Shown one piece after another: positions 26,343 to 34,905 of a stretch of DNA of 64,000 nt. The first letter of the stretch is position 1, and each line of letters opens with the position of its first letter. The notes beneath the pieces were generated by a model that searched no databases, was not told the DNA's origin, and worked only from the letters and a program-made list of their open reading frames with translations. The DNA is from Elusimicrobiota bacterium (GTDB lineage: Bacteria > Elusimicrobiota > Elusimicrobia > JACQPE01): the NCBI GenBank assembly GCA_016205025.1, contig JACQJO010000029.1, forward strand, positions 33,759 through 97,758. Reading direction: 5' to 3'. A program made the translations under genes and the position numbers.

Positions 26343-26821
26343 CAGGCTTCTCCTCCCTCTGCCTGGATCGCCTCAGCCAAACGAGACTGAAAAATAATCT
26401 CAACCCTGGGTCTTGCTGATTCCAAGGCAGGCAAAAGATACGGCTGTTTTCTAAATCCCCTTGTTTTAATGGCCCGGCCAACAACGAAAGCCTTGCGCTC
26501 ATCGCCCAGCTTTCTCCTGGCCCAGACTTTAAGCTCCGAAACATTGGGGAACCAGCCCGTGGTCCTGCCGAACTCAACCACCGATGCATACGCCAATGCC
26601 GAGCCGACATGGCCTACGATGCGGTTGCCTTCCAAAGAAACGCCTTGAAGGATTGAAACCCGCAAGAGTCCTCTAAACACAGGCGCGTTGGTTTTGGTCA
26701 GGCTCTGAACCAGGATCGCTGAATCCCTCATGCCCTTGACCAAGGCAAGGATCAATCTTTGTGGCAAGCGCTCAAGGAGCTTAAGAGTTTCATCCTTGCC
26801 TTTGATGGTTATGGTGATCAC
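26342..26821 (-). CDS. HK97 gp10-like tail completion protein
   Basis: A 159-residue protein with the gp10-like pattern: a helical start (DETLKLLERLPQRLILALVKGMRDSAILVQSLTKTNAPVFRGLLRVSI), then GSALAYASVVEFGR and RKQPYLLPALESARP. It acts in head-tail joining. Overlapping starts and stops link it to both neighbours. Confidence 0.82.
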   Translation of the reverse strand: MITITIKGKDETLKLLERLPQRLILALVKGMRDSAILVQSLTKTNAPVFRGLLRVSILQGVSLEGNRIVGHVGSALAYASVVEFGRTTGWFPNVSELKVWARRKLGDERKAFVVGRAIKTRGFRKQPYLLPALESARPRVEIIFQSRLAEAIQAEGGEA

Positions 26822-27147
26822 TTCTTTTCCTCAAGCGCGGCTTCAAGGTGATGTCCGAATAAATTCTTAACCTCGGTCACCAAAAAAATCTCCCCGTCCG
26901 ATTCCCGGATAACCTCGTCGTTTTCCCTTAGATCAACTGGATTTATAAAAAGCCTGAAGTTTTTCTTTGGCGTATGGCCCAGGACGTTTCTGTTAATCGA
27001 CGTGCTCACTGGGTTGAATCTTGCCCTGACTCCGGTTGTGATTGTTTTGAACTCAAATACCGGCTTTTTAGTGGAGGAGACGAAGCTCTGCGATGACCGG
27101 CGGATCGTGATCGTTTCCATGAGGAGCCGCGCGGGAATATTGCTCAT
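26818..27147 (-). CDS. head-tail joining (stopper) protein
   Basis: A 109-residue, strand-rich protein (METITIRRSSQSFVSSTKKPVFEFKTITTGVRARFNP...RLFINPVDLRENDEVIRESDGEIFLVTEVKN) matching the size and style of SPP1 gp16-like stopper proteins. It lies between the adaptor and gp10-like genes. It would close the portal channel after packaging. Confidence 0.72.
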   Translation of the reverse strand: MSNIPARLLMETITIRRSSQSFVSSTKKPVFEFKTITTGVRARFNPVSTSINRNVLGHTPKKNFRLFINPVDLRENDEVIRESDGEIFLVTEVKNLFGHHLEAALEEKK

Positions 27148-27740
27148 ACGAAATCAATGGGAAATTTTCTTCCCCATGCTCCCCAAGCCCGGTCCAGTTC
27201 GTCATTTAATTTCTTGAAGCCCCTCGTCTGCGAGAAATCCCCAATTGATTCGCTGTCAACCAAGGGTCCGTTCTTGGCCGATAAAATGGTCTTGGCCACA
27301 ATCAGGGAAGCGATCTTTTGAATCAGAGGCGGGATTTTCTTGTGGCCGTGGAGCCCGGTGATGACGATATTTTTAACTCCTTCGGGAAATACCGCGCCGT
27401 TTTTAAGCCGTATACTCCCAGTTCTTTTGTTCAAAACATAAGCTGAGGCGGGTAATAAGACGCCGTCCATAGTGACGCTGAAAATCTCAAAGATCGGGAA
27501 GCAGTGAGCGAACACAGTGGAGAGATCATTGCCGTCCACCTCGTCCGTAAAAGCCACGATCCTAAAGCACATGCCGGTGCGCCGCTCGATCTCCTCCGTG
27601 GCGGCCGAAATCAATTCGCTCAGCACTTCCGCCGTTAAAATCTCGCCGCCCGTGATCGCGCTGACTAAACTCGGTGTGGTGTAGGCAGGAGACACCGTGA
27701 CTGTTATGGAAAGGGATAGGGTGGAGACCAGGGCGCTCAT
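27144..27740 (-). CDS. head-tail connector (gp6/gp15-like adaptor)
   Basis: A 198-residue protein with the helical adaptor pattern: ILTAEVLSELISAATEEIERRTGMCFRIV, a strand insertion (FPIFEIFSVTMDGVLLPASAYVLNKRTGSIRLKNG) and a C-terminal helix. This matches connector proteins that dock under the portal. The gene order, adaptor then stopper then gp10-like then terminator then tube, is canonical. Confidence 0.78.
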   Translation of the reverse strand: MSALVSTLSLSITVTVSPAYTTPSLVSAITGGEILTAEVLSELISAATEEIERRTGMCFRIVAFTDEVDGNDLSTVFAHCFPIFEIFSVTMDGVLLPASAYVLNKRTGSIRLKNGAVFPEGVKNIVITGLHGHKKIPPLIQKIASLIVAKTILSAKNGPLVDSESIGDFSQTRGFKKLNDELDRAWGAWGRKFPIDFV

Positions 27741-28129
27741 GGCGCGGGCCTCCCGCCCTCACTGCTGCGAGGACTGCCCTCTCTGATGAGAGGACCCGCA
27801 AGCTGGCCTGCTGGACTGATGCGCTCATCGTAGGCCTTGAGCTTCTCCTCGAATTTACGGGATAGCTCATCGAGCGTATCCCCATTGATCTTCTTGATGG
27901 TTTCAATCCGTTCTTGGGACAACCCGAAAGACGCGGCAAACAACTCAATAAAGGCCAACGAATCTTTAGCCTTCTGAAATTGATCTCTGAGGTTAAAAAC
28001 AAACCGAGCGCGTTTTGCCTGGGCAGGGGTTAATTGCTTGTTAACGTCTACAAAGACAACGGCCCTGGGAACGGAATCCCCAAGGTTCTTTTGAATAACG
28101 GGAACCTCATAGCCATTGCCGAGATTCAT
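27737..28129 (-). CDS. small helical phage structural protein
   Basis: A 130-residue protein with an N-terminal strand region (YEVPVIQKNLGDSVPRAVVFVDVNKQLTPAQAKRAR) and a charged helical body (LRDQFQKAKDSLAFIELFAASFGLSQERIETIKKIN). It lies between a FnIII-type structural gene and the adaptor gene. The family was not recognised. Confidence 0.6.
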   Translation of the reverse strand: MNLGNGYEVPVIQKNLGDSVPRAVVFVDVNKQLTPAQAKRARFVFNLRDQFQKAKDSLAFIELFAASFGLSQERIETIKKINGDTLDELSRKFEEKLKAYDERISPAGQLAGPLIREGSPRSSEGGRPAP

Positions 28130-28146
28130 GAGTGATTCCCATTGCC

Positions 28147-29478
28147 CTATCTCCCACCCGTTCCATCTCCTGCGCCTGCTGTCTTTGATGCTGATGTGTC
28201 GAGGGTTGGAATGTTGGATGTGCCGTCAGACCAGAAGGTAACCGTGTCTTCCGTCTCGATCTTATAGGCGAAAGTCTGGCCGTCCTGCGGGAAGGGAACC
28301 TCGGCTCCCGATCTCCTGTTGGCAACGTTGTCGGCGGAGTCATCAAAGCTCACTCTTCCCGTTCCCTTGGGAATCAATGTGGAGTTCACCTTGAGCGCCT
28401 GCAAGGGATCGAAGGTTAGGCCTGGCGAGCGGAAGATGTTGTAACCGTTGGCATTGGGGTCTCCCGCCGCGTCCCAGGATACGACCACTTTGTTGGAGGA
28501 AACCTCGGTTGAAAGGTTCTGGACGATGGCGGGGACGAGCTCCACCATGACCAAGTGAAGATTCTGGGTCATTACCTCGCTGGAGAGATTTGATGCGTTG
28601 CCCTGGGAATCCACCGCAAAAAGGTAATAGCTGAAATCCTTCCCATCGTCCGATTCCAAAGGAGTTTGGTCCTGGAATGATGTGGCCGCGGCGGAAATGG
28701 ATGCGTTCACCGTCGCCACGCCGGAAGCCGCAAGAACATTGGCCTTGGTGGGAACCGATACTGGGGCGTTGGAGGGAACCCTGTAAAGCTCATAATGATC
28801 CAGGTCTTGAAGCGTGGTCTGATAGCGGATCACGATTCTGTTTCCTGCGGTGAATCCTCCGGCGGCTTCCGTTAAAACGCCGGTGGCCAAATCTAGGGTG
28901 TAGTGGCTGCCGGTCACCTTGGTTAGAAAGGTGACCTCTTTGACCGACGCGCCGCTTGCGTGGGAGAAGAACAGCCCGTCTTGAAGCACCACCTCGCCCG
29001 TCGCCGTGTTGACTGACTTGACCTGAGCGTACTCCTCCTTGCCCGCCACGCCGTCGTCAATCACCAAATAGGCGAGGGCCGCGATCTCCGCTGGCACGGG
29101 CGTTCCGATGTTTATTACGCGCTGACCGTGGACTACGCTCGCGGTCAATGTCTTTACATTGGATGATGCCGCCGTTCTCTCATAAACCGAGAACGATCCA
29201 GATACTATCGGGTCAAACTGGGTCTCATGGCTGGCTCCCGCCACGCCTTCGGCTGTGTCCGCCGTGCCGTCTGGATTTATAAACAGTTCGCCGCCGATAA
29301 ATTCGTTTCTTGTGGGCGCGGTCCAGTTGAGAGTGATTCTTGTCTTGCCGCGCGGGGTAAGCCCATCCACGAACTGGGTCGCCTGGATCAGGCCCAAGAT
29401 CGCCGGCTCGGCGGCCAGAATGTCAGCCGCCAAACTGCCGATTACTTGCTGGGATAATAGAGATTCAAGAATTGCCAT
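28147..29478 (-). CDS. fibronectin-III-like structural protein
   Basis: A 443-residue virion-type protein. It contains two FnIII-like units: LDHYELYRVPSNAPVSVPTKAN and KVVVSWDAAGDPNANGYNIFRSPGLTF. The N-terminal ~190 residues form a separate strand-rich domain. It sits between the fibre gene and the connectors, which suggests an exposed decoration or fibre-base role rather than the tail tip. Confidence 0.6.
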   Translation of the reverse strand: MAILESLLSQQVIGSLAADILAAEPAILGLIQATQFVDGLTPRGKTRITLNWTAPTRNEFIGGELFINPDGTADTAEGVAGASHETQFDPIVSGSFSVYERTAASSNVKTLTASVVHGQRVINIGTPVPAEIAALAYLVIDDGVAGKEEYAQVKSVNTATGEVVLQDGLFFSHASGASVKEVTFLTKVTGSHYTLDLATGVLTEAAGGFTAGNRIVIRYQTTLQDLDHYELYRVPSNAPVSVPTKANVLAASGVATVNASISAAATSFQDQTPLESDDGKDFSYYLFAVDSQGNASNLSSEVMTQNLHLVMVELVPAIVQNLSTEVSSNKVVVSWDAAGDPNANGYNIFRSPGLTFDPLQALKVNSTLIPKGTGRVSFDDSADNVANRRSGAEVPFPQDGQTFAYKIETEDTVTFWSDGTSNIPTLDTSASKTAGAGDGTGGR

Positions 29479-29493
29479 GTTAATCCTCCATCG

Positions 29494-31872
29494 TTAAGCC
29501 GGTTTCCAAATGATCACCCTGGAGCCGGCTTTAATATTGTTCAAGTCGGAAGCCACGCGAAGCGAAGTGACGTTGGTGATGCCGTAGCCGATCGCTCCGT
29601 TAGAAAAAGCAAGCAAGCCGGACGCTTTTGACCCGGATGCTCCTTCCCACCGGAACTCCACTCCGCCGTTTACCGTCTGGCTTCTGGATAGAAAACCTTT
29701 AATGGAATAACCGTCGTTAGCGAATCCACCTGTAAAAATAAAAGGCCCGTTGCCGGACTCCACCTGAGTCGTGTTGTCAAAATTGACCCGATACCATCGG
29801 CGGAGGTAGTTCACGTTTAGAGCGTCTCCGTTCATTTCCAAACGCAAGGGATCTCCAGAAACGCCTTCACCCGCGATCCAGATCAGATACATCTTGTCCG
29901 TGTCGAGGTTGAGGCCGCTTATCGTTGGAAAGGCCAAGCCGTCGGCGGCTAAAGTTAAATCCGCCACTTTGGCCCAGCCGCCGCCTCCGCCTGCTGCGGC
30001 GATCGTTATCTTGTTGCCGGGGGCATCCTGCGTAAGAGTGATATTTGTGCCTGCCTCGAGCTTCACATCTCCTGTTAGAGGGGAGGCCTCACCCAGCTTT
30101 CTCACTCCAGCTACAAAACTGGATGCTATGGTGTTGCCACTGCCCGTGTCCGTGATCGCGGTTTCCACCTTATTGGCAATCAAATGGTTGTTGCTTCCTA
30201 AAACAGCAATGCTGGCCGGTCCCTTTACGAGATTGTCGTTGATGGTGTTTTCGTTGTATTGGATCTCCATCGCCTTCTGGACGGAGCTATCCGAGATAAA
30301 GAGGTTATTAGCGATGATGTTTTTGCCATTGGGAACTGTGTTGGCTCCGATGGAAAACCCGCGCGGGGTTCCGCTGCCAGCTCCCGTCAAATCAATAATG
30401 TTGTCGGTGATGGTTCCCTGGAGGATTCTCCACATCATGGCCCAGGGACCGCCTGTGGGAACTTTCAAAAACAAGCAGTTAGTGATCGTGAATTGTGTAT
30501 CGGAATCAAAGCCAAGGCTGGGATTAAGCTCCATGCGAAAGTTGCAATCAAAAATGCAGTTTTTGACCAGCCAATTTTTTGCGGAGGCGCGGCATAGCTC
30601 AAAAGGATTACCGGAGGTCTGCTCATTGAAAATCCGGCATCTTAAAATTTGGGTGTCTATTATCGTTTCCCCGGATTGCCCGAAGATTCCCTTATGGCTT
30701 TGAATCACATCGAAAAGATCAAAGCCCACGTCTTCAAATGAAAGCCCTGAAGCGGAGGCGTTTGCGCCTGAAGCTCCGGCCACGAAAACGCCTGAGGTCA
30801 GGCCGCTCAACGGCGGGAGTCTTAAAATAGTGGCAAACATTCCCTGGCCCATGATCCTGGTTTTTGATTTAACTGTGGCCTGGCCAGTCATGACGTAAGT
30901 TCCTTCGCGCAAAATGACAGTGCCGCCATTGGAGCCAATGGCATCTAAGGCCGCCTGGATACTGGCCTGATCGGTTGCGCCCACGCCGGTGGGAGCCGCC
31001 ACAACGGCAGTCGCGTAAGAACCGCCGCTAGGAGCCGCCTGGGGAGCCCATTGGGTTCCATCGAACTTCAAAATCTGTCCGCTGGAGGGAGGAGTGGCCG
31101 CCACAGCTGTTCCCTGGAGCTTGGCCACAGCCGGGTTGGGGTAGGTTCCGCCAAGATCGCCACCGGCAGCTCCTGTGGGTGTCCGGGCGTTGGTCATTCT
31201 CGAATCATTGTCTCCAGCCGCTATGGGATCAGTGGCGACAACTGGAGCAACCGATAGCTTTGTTATTCCTTTTACGGTGGCGGAAGCGTCCGCAGGGGAA
31301 GCCCCACCGGAAGCATTGATCGTCACGTCGCCCGTGCCGTCTGGTGGATCAATGGTTACATTGGTGCCGGCTACGATTTTGGAAACTGCCGCCCTAGCCA
31401 TGTTCTGGGTTGGAACCGAAATCGCGCCATTGGTCGCCGTGTTGCCAGTGTCGGTATAAGTTAAAGTGGATTCGCCGGTGACCTCGGCTAAAAACTTTTC
31501 TTGTCCCGTGACGGTTGATTTATAAATCCTGTATCCGGAAGCTCCCTTGACCGTTTCCCATTGGAGAATAACGGGAACCGGGGTTGACGGCTCAGTGACC
31601 TGCGTTTCGACAACGGAGGGAATCTGATTTTCCGTGGTCTCGCCAGCCGCGTTAAAAGCCGTGACCTTATAAAAATAAGTGGCGCTGCCCAAGATCTCCG
31701 CGCCTACGGCTCCAGAACCCAGGCTGGCCAACAATGTGCGCGGGGGTCTCAGCGTGGCCAGTTGAATGTGCCGGTCGATCAAATCCTTGTTGGCGTTCTC
31801 TCCCGAGCCCCAGTTCAAATCACCAGTGTCGCGCTTGGAGAGCTTGAGCTTGTCTGTAAATGTTTCAGCCAT
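29494..31872 (-). CDS. beta-helix fibre/spike protein with FnIII domain
   Basis: A 792-residue protein. The N-terminus (METFTDKLKLSKRDTGDLNWG pattern) is followed by an FnIII-like unit (ATYFYKVTAFNAAGETTENQIPSV...GYRIYKSTVTG) and a G/T/P-rich linker with AGDNDSRMTNARTPTGAAGGDLGGTYPNP, a phrase common in phage fibres. A right-handed beta-helix follows (about residues 290-600: GTVILREGTYVMTGQATVKSKTRIMGQG, IIANNLFISDSS), as in pectate-lyase-type spikes. The C-terminus is a compact domain. It probably binds or degrades surface glycans. Its location just after the capsid gene is unusual for a tail fibre. Confidence 0.8.
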   Translation of the reverse strand: MAETFTDKLKLSKRDTGDLNWGSGENANKDLIDRHIQLATLRPPRTLLASLGSGAVGAEILGSATYFYKVTAFNAAGETTENQIPSVVETQVTEPSTPVPVILQWETVKGASGYRIYKSTVTGQEKFLAEVTGESTLTYTDTGNTATNGAISVPTQNMARAAVSKIVAGTNVTIDPPDGTGDVTINASGGASPADASATVKGITKLSVAPVVATDPIAAGDNDSRMTNARTPTGAAGGDLGGTYPNPAVAKLQGTAVAATPPSSGQILKFDGTQWAPQAAPSGGSYATAVVAAPTGVGATDQASIQAALDAIGSNGGTVILREGTYVMTGQATVKSKTRIMGQGMFATILRLPPLSGLTSGVFVAGASGANASASGLSFEDVGFDLFDVIQSHKGIFGQSGETIIDTQILRCRIFNEQTSGNPFELCRASAKNWLVKNCIFDCNFRMELNPSLGFDSDTQFTITNCLFLKVPTGGPWAMMWRILQGTITDNIIDLTGAGSGTPRGFSIGANTVPNGKNIIANNLFISDSSVQKAMEIQYNENTINDNLVKGPASIAVLGSNNHLIANKVETAITDTGSGNTIASSFVAGVRKLGEASPLTGDVKLEAGTNITLTQDAPGNKITIAAAGGGGGWAKVADLTLAADGLAFPTISGLNLDTDKMYLIWIAGEGVSGDPLRLEMNGDALNVNYLRRWYRVNFDNTTQVESGNGPFIFTGGFANDGYSIKGFLSRSQTVNGGVEFRWEGASGSKASGLLAFSNGAIGYGITNVTSLRVASDLNNIKAGSRVIIWKPA

Positions 31873-31883
31873 TTTTTATTTCC

Positions 31884-32306
31884 TCAAAATCCGTAAGCTT
31901 CAACTCCGTAGGGAGCCTCGCCCCATCCCCTGAGTGGCGATCCAAAAGGACGGCTGTTGTAAGGCAAAAGACTAAATCCATTGGTATCAGGCTGCCCGAA
32001 CTGGCTCTCCCCATAAGGCACACGCCCGAAACCTGCTTCCTCAACGGCCACAACGAGATAGTGGCGGTCCGGCCCTGCCTGAGGATCGGTGTCGTCAAAT
32101 TGGAAAATGCCTGGCCCTAGAACAGACTCGTCTGCGATTCTTTTTCCCAGTTCGTTCTTGCTGTCCGACCTATAGACGCGGAATCCAACAATCCTATGTC
32201 CCTGCTTGGTTTCAATCGGATAATCCGCCCAGTTGAGTCGCACCAATCCCGGCTCGCCGCTTGTCACGCGGAAATTGGGAACCGGAGGCAAAGGGAAAGT
32301 CGGCAT
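31884..32306 (-). CDS. FnIII-like small virion protein
   Basis: A 140-residue protein with one FnIII-like domain (VPNFRVTSGEPGLVRLNWADYPIETKQGHRIVGFRVYRSD) followed by a glycine/tyrosine/proline-rich tail (FGRVPYGESQFGQPDTNG...GEAPYGVEAYGF). It could be a capsid decoration or an anchor for the neighbouring fibre. Confidence 0.6.
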   Translation of the reverse strand: MPTFPLPPVPNFRVTSGEPGLVRLNWADYPIETKQGHRIVGFRVYRSDSKNELGKRIADESVLGPGIFQFDDTDPQAGPDRHYLVVAVEEAGFGRVPYGESQFGQPDTNGFSLLPYNSRPFGSPLRGWGEAPYGVEAYGF

Positions 32307-32315
32307 ATCAGATCC

Positions 32316-32597
32316 TCATCTCCTGGCCTTGCCCTTGGATTTTGGCTTGGGGCTTGGCTTCTGCTTTTGTTCCTCGCTCGCTGTTACGGCGACAGGTTCT
32401 TTTTCTTTGATTTCCTCGCCCCCGCCTTCGGCAGGGACTGCTTCGCTGTAACCCATCTTGAGAAGATAATCCCTGCTCGTTGGGTCCTGAACTTCGCAGA
32501 TGCCGTCCACAACCTTAACCTCCTCTGCGTAGGCGTGCTCCCACAGGGGATCTTGCTCTGTGCCGAAGGGAGGCTCGGTTTTCCTTAAGCGGAACAC
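32316..32597 (-). CDS. small phage protein with basic C-terminal tail
   Basis: A 93-residue protein directly after the capsid gene. It has a conserved-looking front (LRKTEPPFGTEQDPLWEHAYAEEVKVVDGICEVQDPTSRDYLLKMGYSE) and a disordered, lysine/proline-rich tail (KPSPKPKSKGKARR). Similar small genes next to capsid genes encode head-associated proteins. The function is not known. Confidence 0.55.
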   Translation of the reverse strand: MFRLRKTEPPFGTEQDPLWEHAYAEEVKVVDGICEVQDPTSRDYLLKMGYSEAVPAEGGGEEIKEKEPVAVTASEEQKQKPSPKPKSKGKARR

Positions 32598-32608
32598 CCT
32601 ATGTCTCC

Positions 32609-33511
32609 TTACACCAACACGCCAGCCAGCCTTGAAACCTTTATGTCGTTAGCAAAAACAAGCGCGATGTCCTCATAGAGATCAAACTCGCTGCCTTGAG
32701 AAGATTTCTGAGACAGACGGAGCATCTTAAGAGGGGTCAACTCGCCAACCCAAACCGCGCTCGTATCCAGAATGAAGATGTCAGTCGCGTTGTTTGCCGT
32801 CCCCTGTGTCTGGGCGTCCGAGATCCAGATGGACCTGAAGATGGGGATGCCGTTATAAACCTGCACCCTGAATCCGCCTTTGACTTCCATTGTGTCCACA
32901 AAGCGCTGTTGCGCCTGCAGAAGCGCGTTTAACTTGCGGTTCGCCTTTTTGCTCATGACGATCATGTTGGGAGTGCCGCGATTAAGATCAAGCGCGGCGT
33001 CCAGTAGATCGAGAGTGAGCGCAGCTCCATTGACTCCGGCCACAACTGCTTGGCCCGATGGAGTCAGTTTCCTCAAACCGTTAAACTGCTTGGGATTGAC
33101 GGTCGAGTCCCCATTGATCAAGGCGTTTTCCTCAGCGTCACGCACGTTCTGAAGGCCGTTTTCCACTTCCTCGGCTTCAATGTCCAGAAGGGACTTGCCC
33201 ACCGCTTGAAGTTTGCGGGTCACCTTTCTGCGGTCCACGATAGTCTGATAGGGGAAGGATTTGGGAACATAGTCGCCCTTTGTCTCCACGGGTTCCTCCG
33301 TGTCGTTGACGAATGCGGCTCCCGCGCCCCGGGAAGTCCTTTGGTTTAATATCCATGCGGATCCGGAACCCGGTTTCCTGGGCAGATTAACCCGCAGGGG
33401 GTTGTTAACCTCGATGAGTTCCTGAAGAACCCGGTCAACCAAGGGCTGCTGCAGGGCTCCCCCTGCGCTCGCCATGTCTAACGCTTTTTTGAGCTGTTCT
33501 AGATCGGTCAT
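32609..33511 (-). CDS. HK97-fold major capsid protein
   Basis: A 300-residue protein after the protease/scaffold gene. It has a short N-terminal helical arm, then VNLPRKPGSGSAWILNQRT, the E-loop region, a long spine-like helix (IEAEEVENGLQNVRDAEENALINGD) and the C-terminal half with PNMIVMSKKANRKLNALLQ, VYNGIPIFRSIWI and IALVFANDIKVSRLAGV. This pattern is typical of HK97-type capsid proteins. There is no long N-terminal delta domain, consistent with a separate scaffold. Confidence 0.88.
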   Translation of the reverse strand: MTDLEQLKKALDMASAGGALQQPLVDRVLQELIEVNNPLRVNLPRKPGSGSAWILNQRTSRGAGAAFVNDTEEPVETKGDYVPKSFPYQTIVDRRKVTRKLQAVGKSLLDIEAEEVENGLQNVRDAEENALINGDSTVNPKQFNGLRKLTPSGQAVVAGVNGAALTLDLLDAALDLNRGTPNMIVMSKKANRKLNALLQAQQRFVDTMEVKGGFRVQVYNGIPIFRSIWISDAQTQGTANNATDIFILDTSAVWVGELTPLKMLRLSQKSSQGSEFDLYEDIALVFANDIKVSRLAGVLV

Positions 33512-33532
33512 TTCACTTGCCTCCTTTTCCTA

Positions 33533-34573
33533 TCAGCCGTGATTCATCGCCAAGACGGTTCTCAACTTTTTGTCTGGCGATAGGCTTTCAAATTGCTTTT
33601 TAACGTCTTGCGGATCGGCTTCCTGCTGGATGAGCCCTTTCCGCAAGGTAGGAAGATTCTTCAAGGCTGCTTCAACCTGCTTTTGAACCTCCCCGGAAAC
33701 CATCTGCGCCAATTCCTCTTTGAGAATCGCGTGCAGGTTCTTTTGGATCTCTGTTACTGATTGTGGTAAGAGAGAGCCTTTGTTATCGGGTTGGGCGGCC
33801 GCCGGGGCTACAACAGCCGGCGGCTTGGAAGGTTCCGGTTTCGCGGGCTCCGCGCTGGCGACCACTGGAGCGGATCCGTTGGGTTGCGGTTCATTTTTTT
33901 TATTCACCGCAGTTGCCTCCGGTTTCGCTGGCGGCGCGGCGGATGCGCCCTCTTCTTTGTTAGAAATTTCCTCTACCACCACTTCTTCTCCTGGCATTGG
34001 ATTACCTCCTTCGCTTTTCTGATCTGATTCTTCCAGGGCCTTGGACATGTACCACCCGATGGCCCTGGCTTCGGGATTGGCGGGGACGGAAACGAGCGAA
34101 ACTTCAACAAGCGACATGCGCTTGATGACATTGACCACGCGATCCAGTTCAGGCATGAACTTTCTTTCGCGTTCCAGCACCTGACCCCGAATGGAAAACT
34201 TGTTTAAGATGCCCTCTTTAATTTTCTGGATGATCTCAGCCTCGGTCTTTGATATGAGGGCGTCAATCAAAAGGCCGCGCTTGTCGAACTGGACTTTGGT
34301 TACCCGGCCGATGGGTTGCTTCAAATCGTGGTTCAAAAGGACGGTGGAATTTTTGAGAAGGTCGGCCGCCGAGTCTTTAAGCGCCTCCTCGGTGATGATG
34401 TCTCCTTGGAGGTCGAAATCCGTGGTGGCGGCGTAGCCCACGACGTGGAACTCGCCGTTTTCCTCAGTCTGTTTGACTAGATCAAGGGGAAAAGAAAAAG
34501 AAATTTCCTTCTCTAGAACCGCCCCCGCTGCTGCAGGGACTGCCTGCTGGACTGCCGCGTTTTCCGTTTCCAT
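33533..34573 (-). CDS. prohead protease fused to scaffold
   Basis: A 346-residue protein. Residues ~25-185 are an S78-type prohead protease: GYAATTDFDLQGDIITEEAL, VLLNHDLKQPIGRV (catalytic His), NKFSIRGQV and VEVSLVSVPANPEARAI (catalytic Ser region). The rest is alanine/proline/glutamate-rich and disordered, then helical (IQKNLHAILKEELAQMVSGEVQKQVEAALKNL), as in scaffolding proteins. Protease and scaffold in one chain would release the scaffold by self-cleavage during head maturation. Confidence 0.88.
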   Translation of the reverse strand: METENAAVQQAVPAAAGAVLEKEISFSFPLDLVKQTEENGEFHVVGYAATTDFDLQGDIITEEALKDSAADLLKNSTVLLNHDLKQPIGRVTKVQFDKRGLLIDALISKTEAEIIQKIKEGILNKFSIRGQVLERERKFMPELDRVVNVIKRMSLVEVSLVSVPANPEARAIGWYMSKALEESDQKSEGGNPMPGEEVVVEEISNKEEGASAAPPAKPEATAVNKKNEPQPNGSAPVVASAEPAKPEPSKPPAVVAPAAAQPDNKGSLLPQSVTEIQKNLHAILKEELAQMVSGEVQKQVEAALKNLPTLRKGLIQQEADPQDVKKQFESLSPDKKLRTVLAMNHG

Positions 34574-34588
34574 ATTCCTTTGCTCAAC

Positions 34589-34625
34589 AAAAAAGGCGCT
34601 ACCAGCTTTTTAGGCTGATAACGCC
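34589..34625 (-). terminator. intrinsic terminator before the protease gene
   Basis: On the minus strand GGCGTTATCAGC pairs with GCTGGTAGCGCC around an A-rich loop and is followed by six Ts (34594-34589). It lies 16 bases upstream of the protease start, inside an otherwise continuous late operon. It may reduce readthrough, or act as an antitermination or processing point. Confidence 0.7.
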
Positions 34626-34649
34626 TCGATTTTTTCGATAGCGCTTAAG

Positions 34650-34835
34650 CTATTCCGCTGTTAAGCGGCAAAAATCTTTAGGTAAAAAGGATTCCTTTTT
34701 TTCGATTCTGACGACTTGACCCTCTTGAACGAAAGCTTCGATGGTCCCATAAGCCTTCTTGCCAATAAGCCGATCGAGTAAATTCCACATGGCTTTTTTA
34801 GCATCAAGTTCGCGCTCTTCCTCCACCTGGGTCAT
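34650..34835 (-). CDS. unknown small charged protein
   Basis: A 61-residue protein (VEEERELDAKKAMWNLLDRLIGKKAYGTIEAFVQEGQVVRIEKKESF) with a short helix and a strand pair. The VVRIEKKE end resembles small phage proteins with a DUF2292-like fold. It lies between the polyprotein and the terminator. Confidence 0.5.
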   Translation of the reverse strand: MTQVEEERELDAKKAMWNLLDRLIGKKAYGTIEAFVQEGQVVRIEKKESFLPKDFCRLTAE

Positions 34836-34869
34836 CCTGCTTAATATTTAGCTCATCTTGGAAGGCTTT

Positions 34870-34897
34870 GTCCATAAACAATCGAACTGTTTATGCG
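34870..34897 (-). repeat. 27-nt dyad repeat, copy 1
   Basis: The minus-strand sequence AAACAGTTCGATTGTTT is a near-perfect inverted repeat, followed by ATGGAC. The same 27-base block, with two changes, occurs at 42690-42717. This copy lies 9 bases after the stop of the polyprotein gene. It may be a repressor operator or an RNA hairpin that protects or processes mRNA ends. Confidence 0.6.
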
Positions 34898-34905
34898 CCT
34901 CAACC

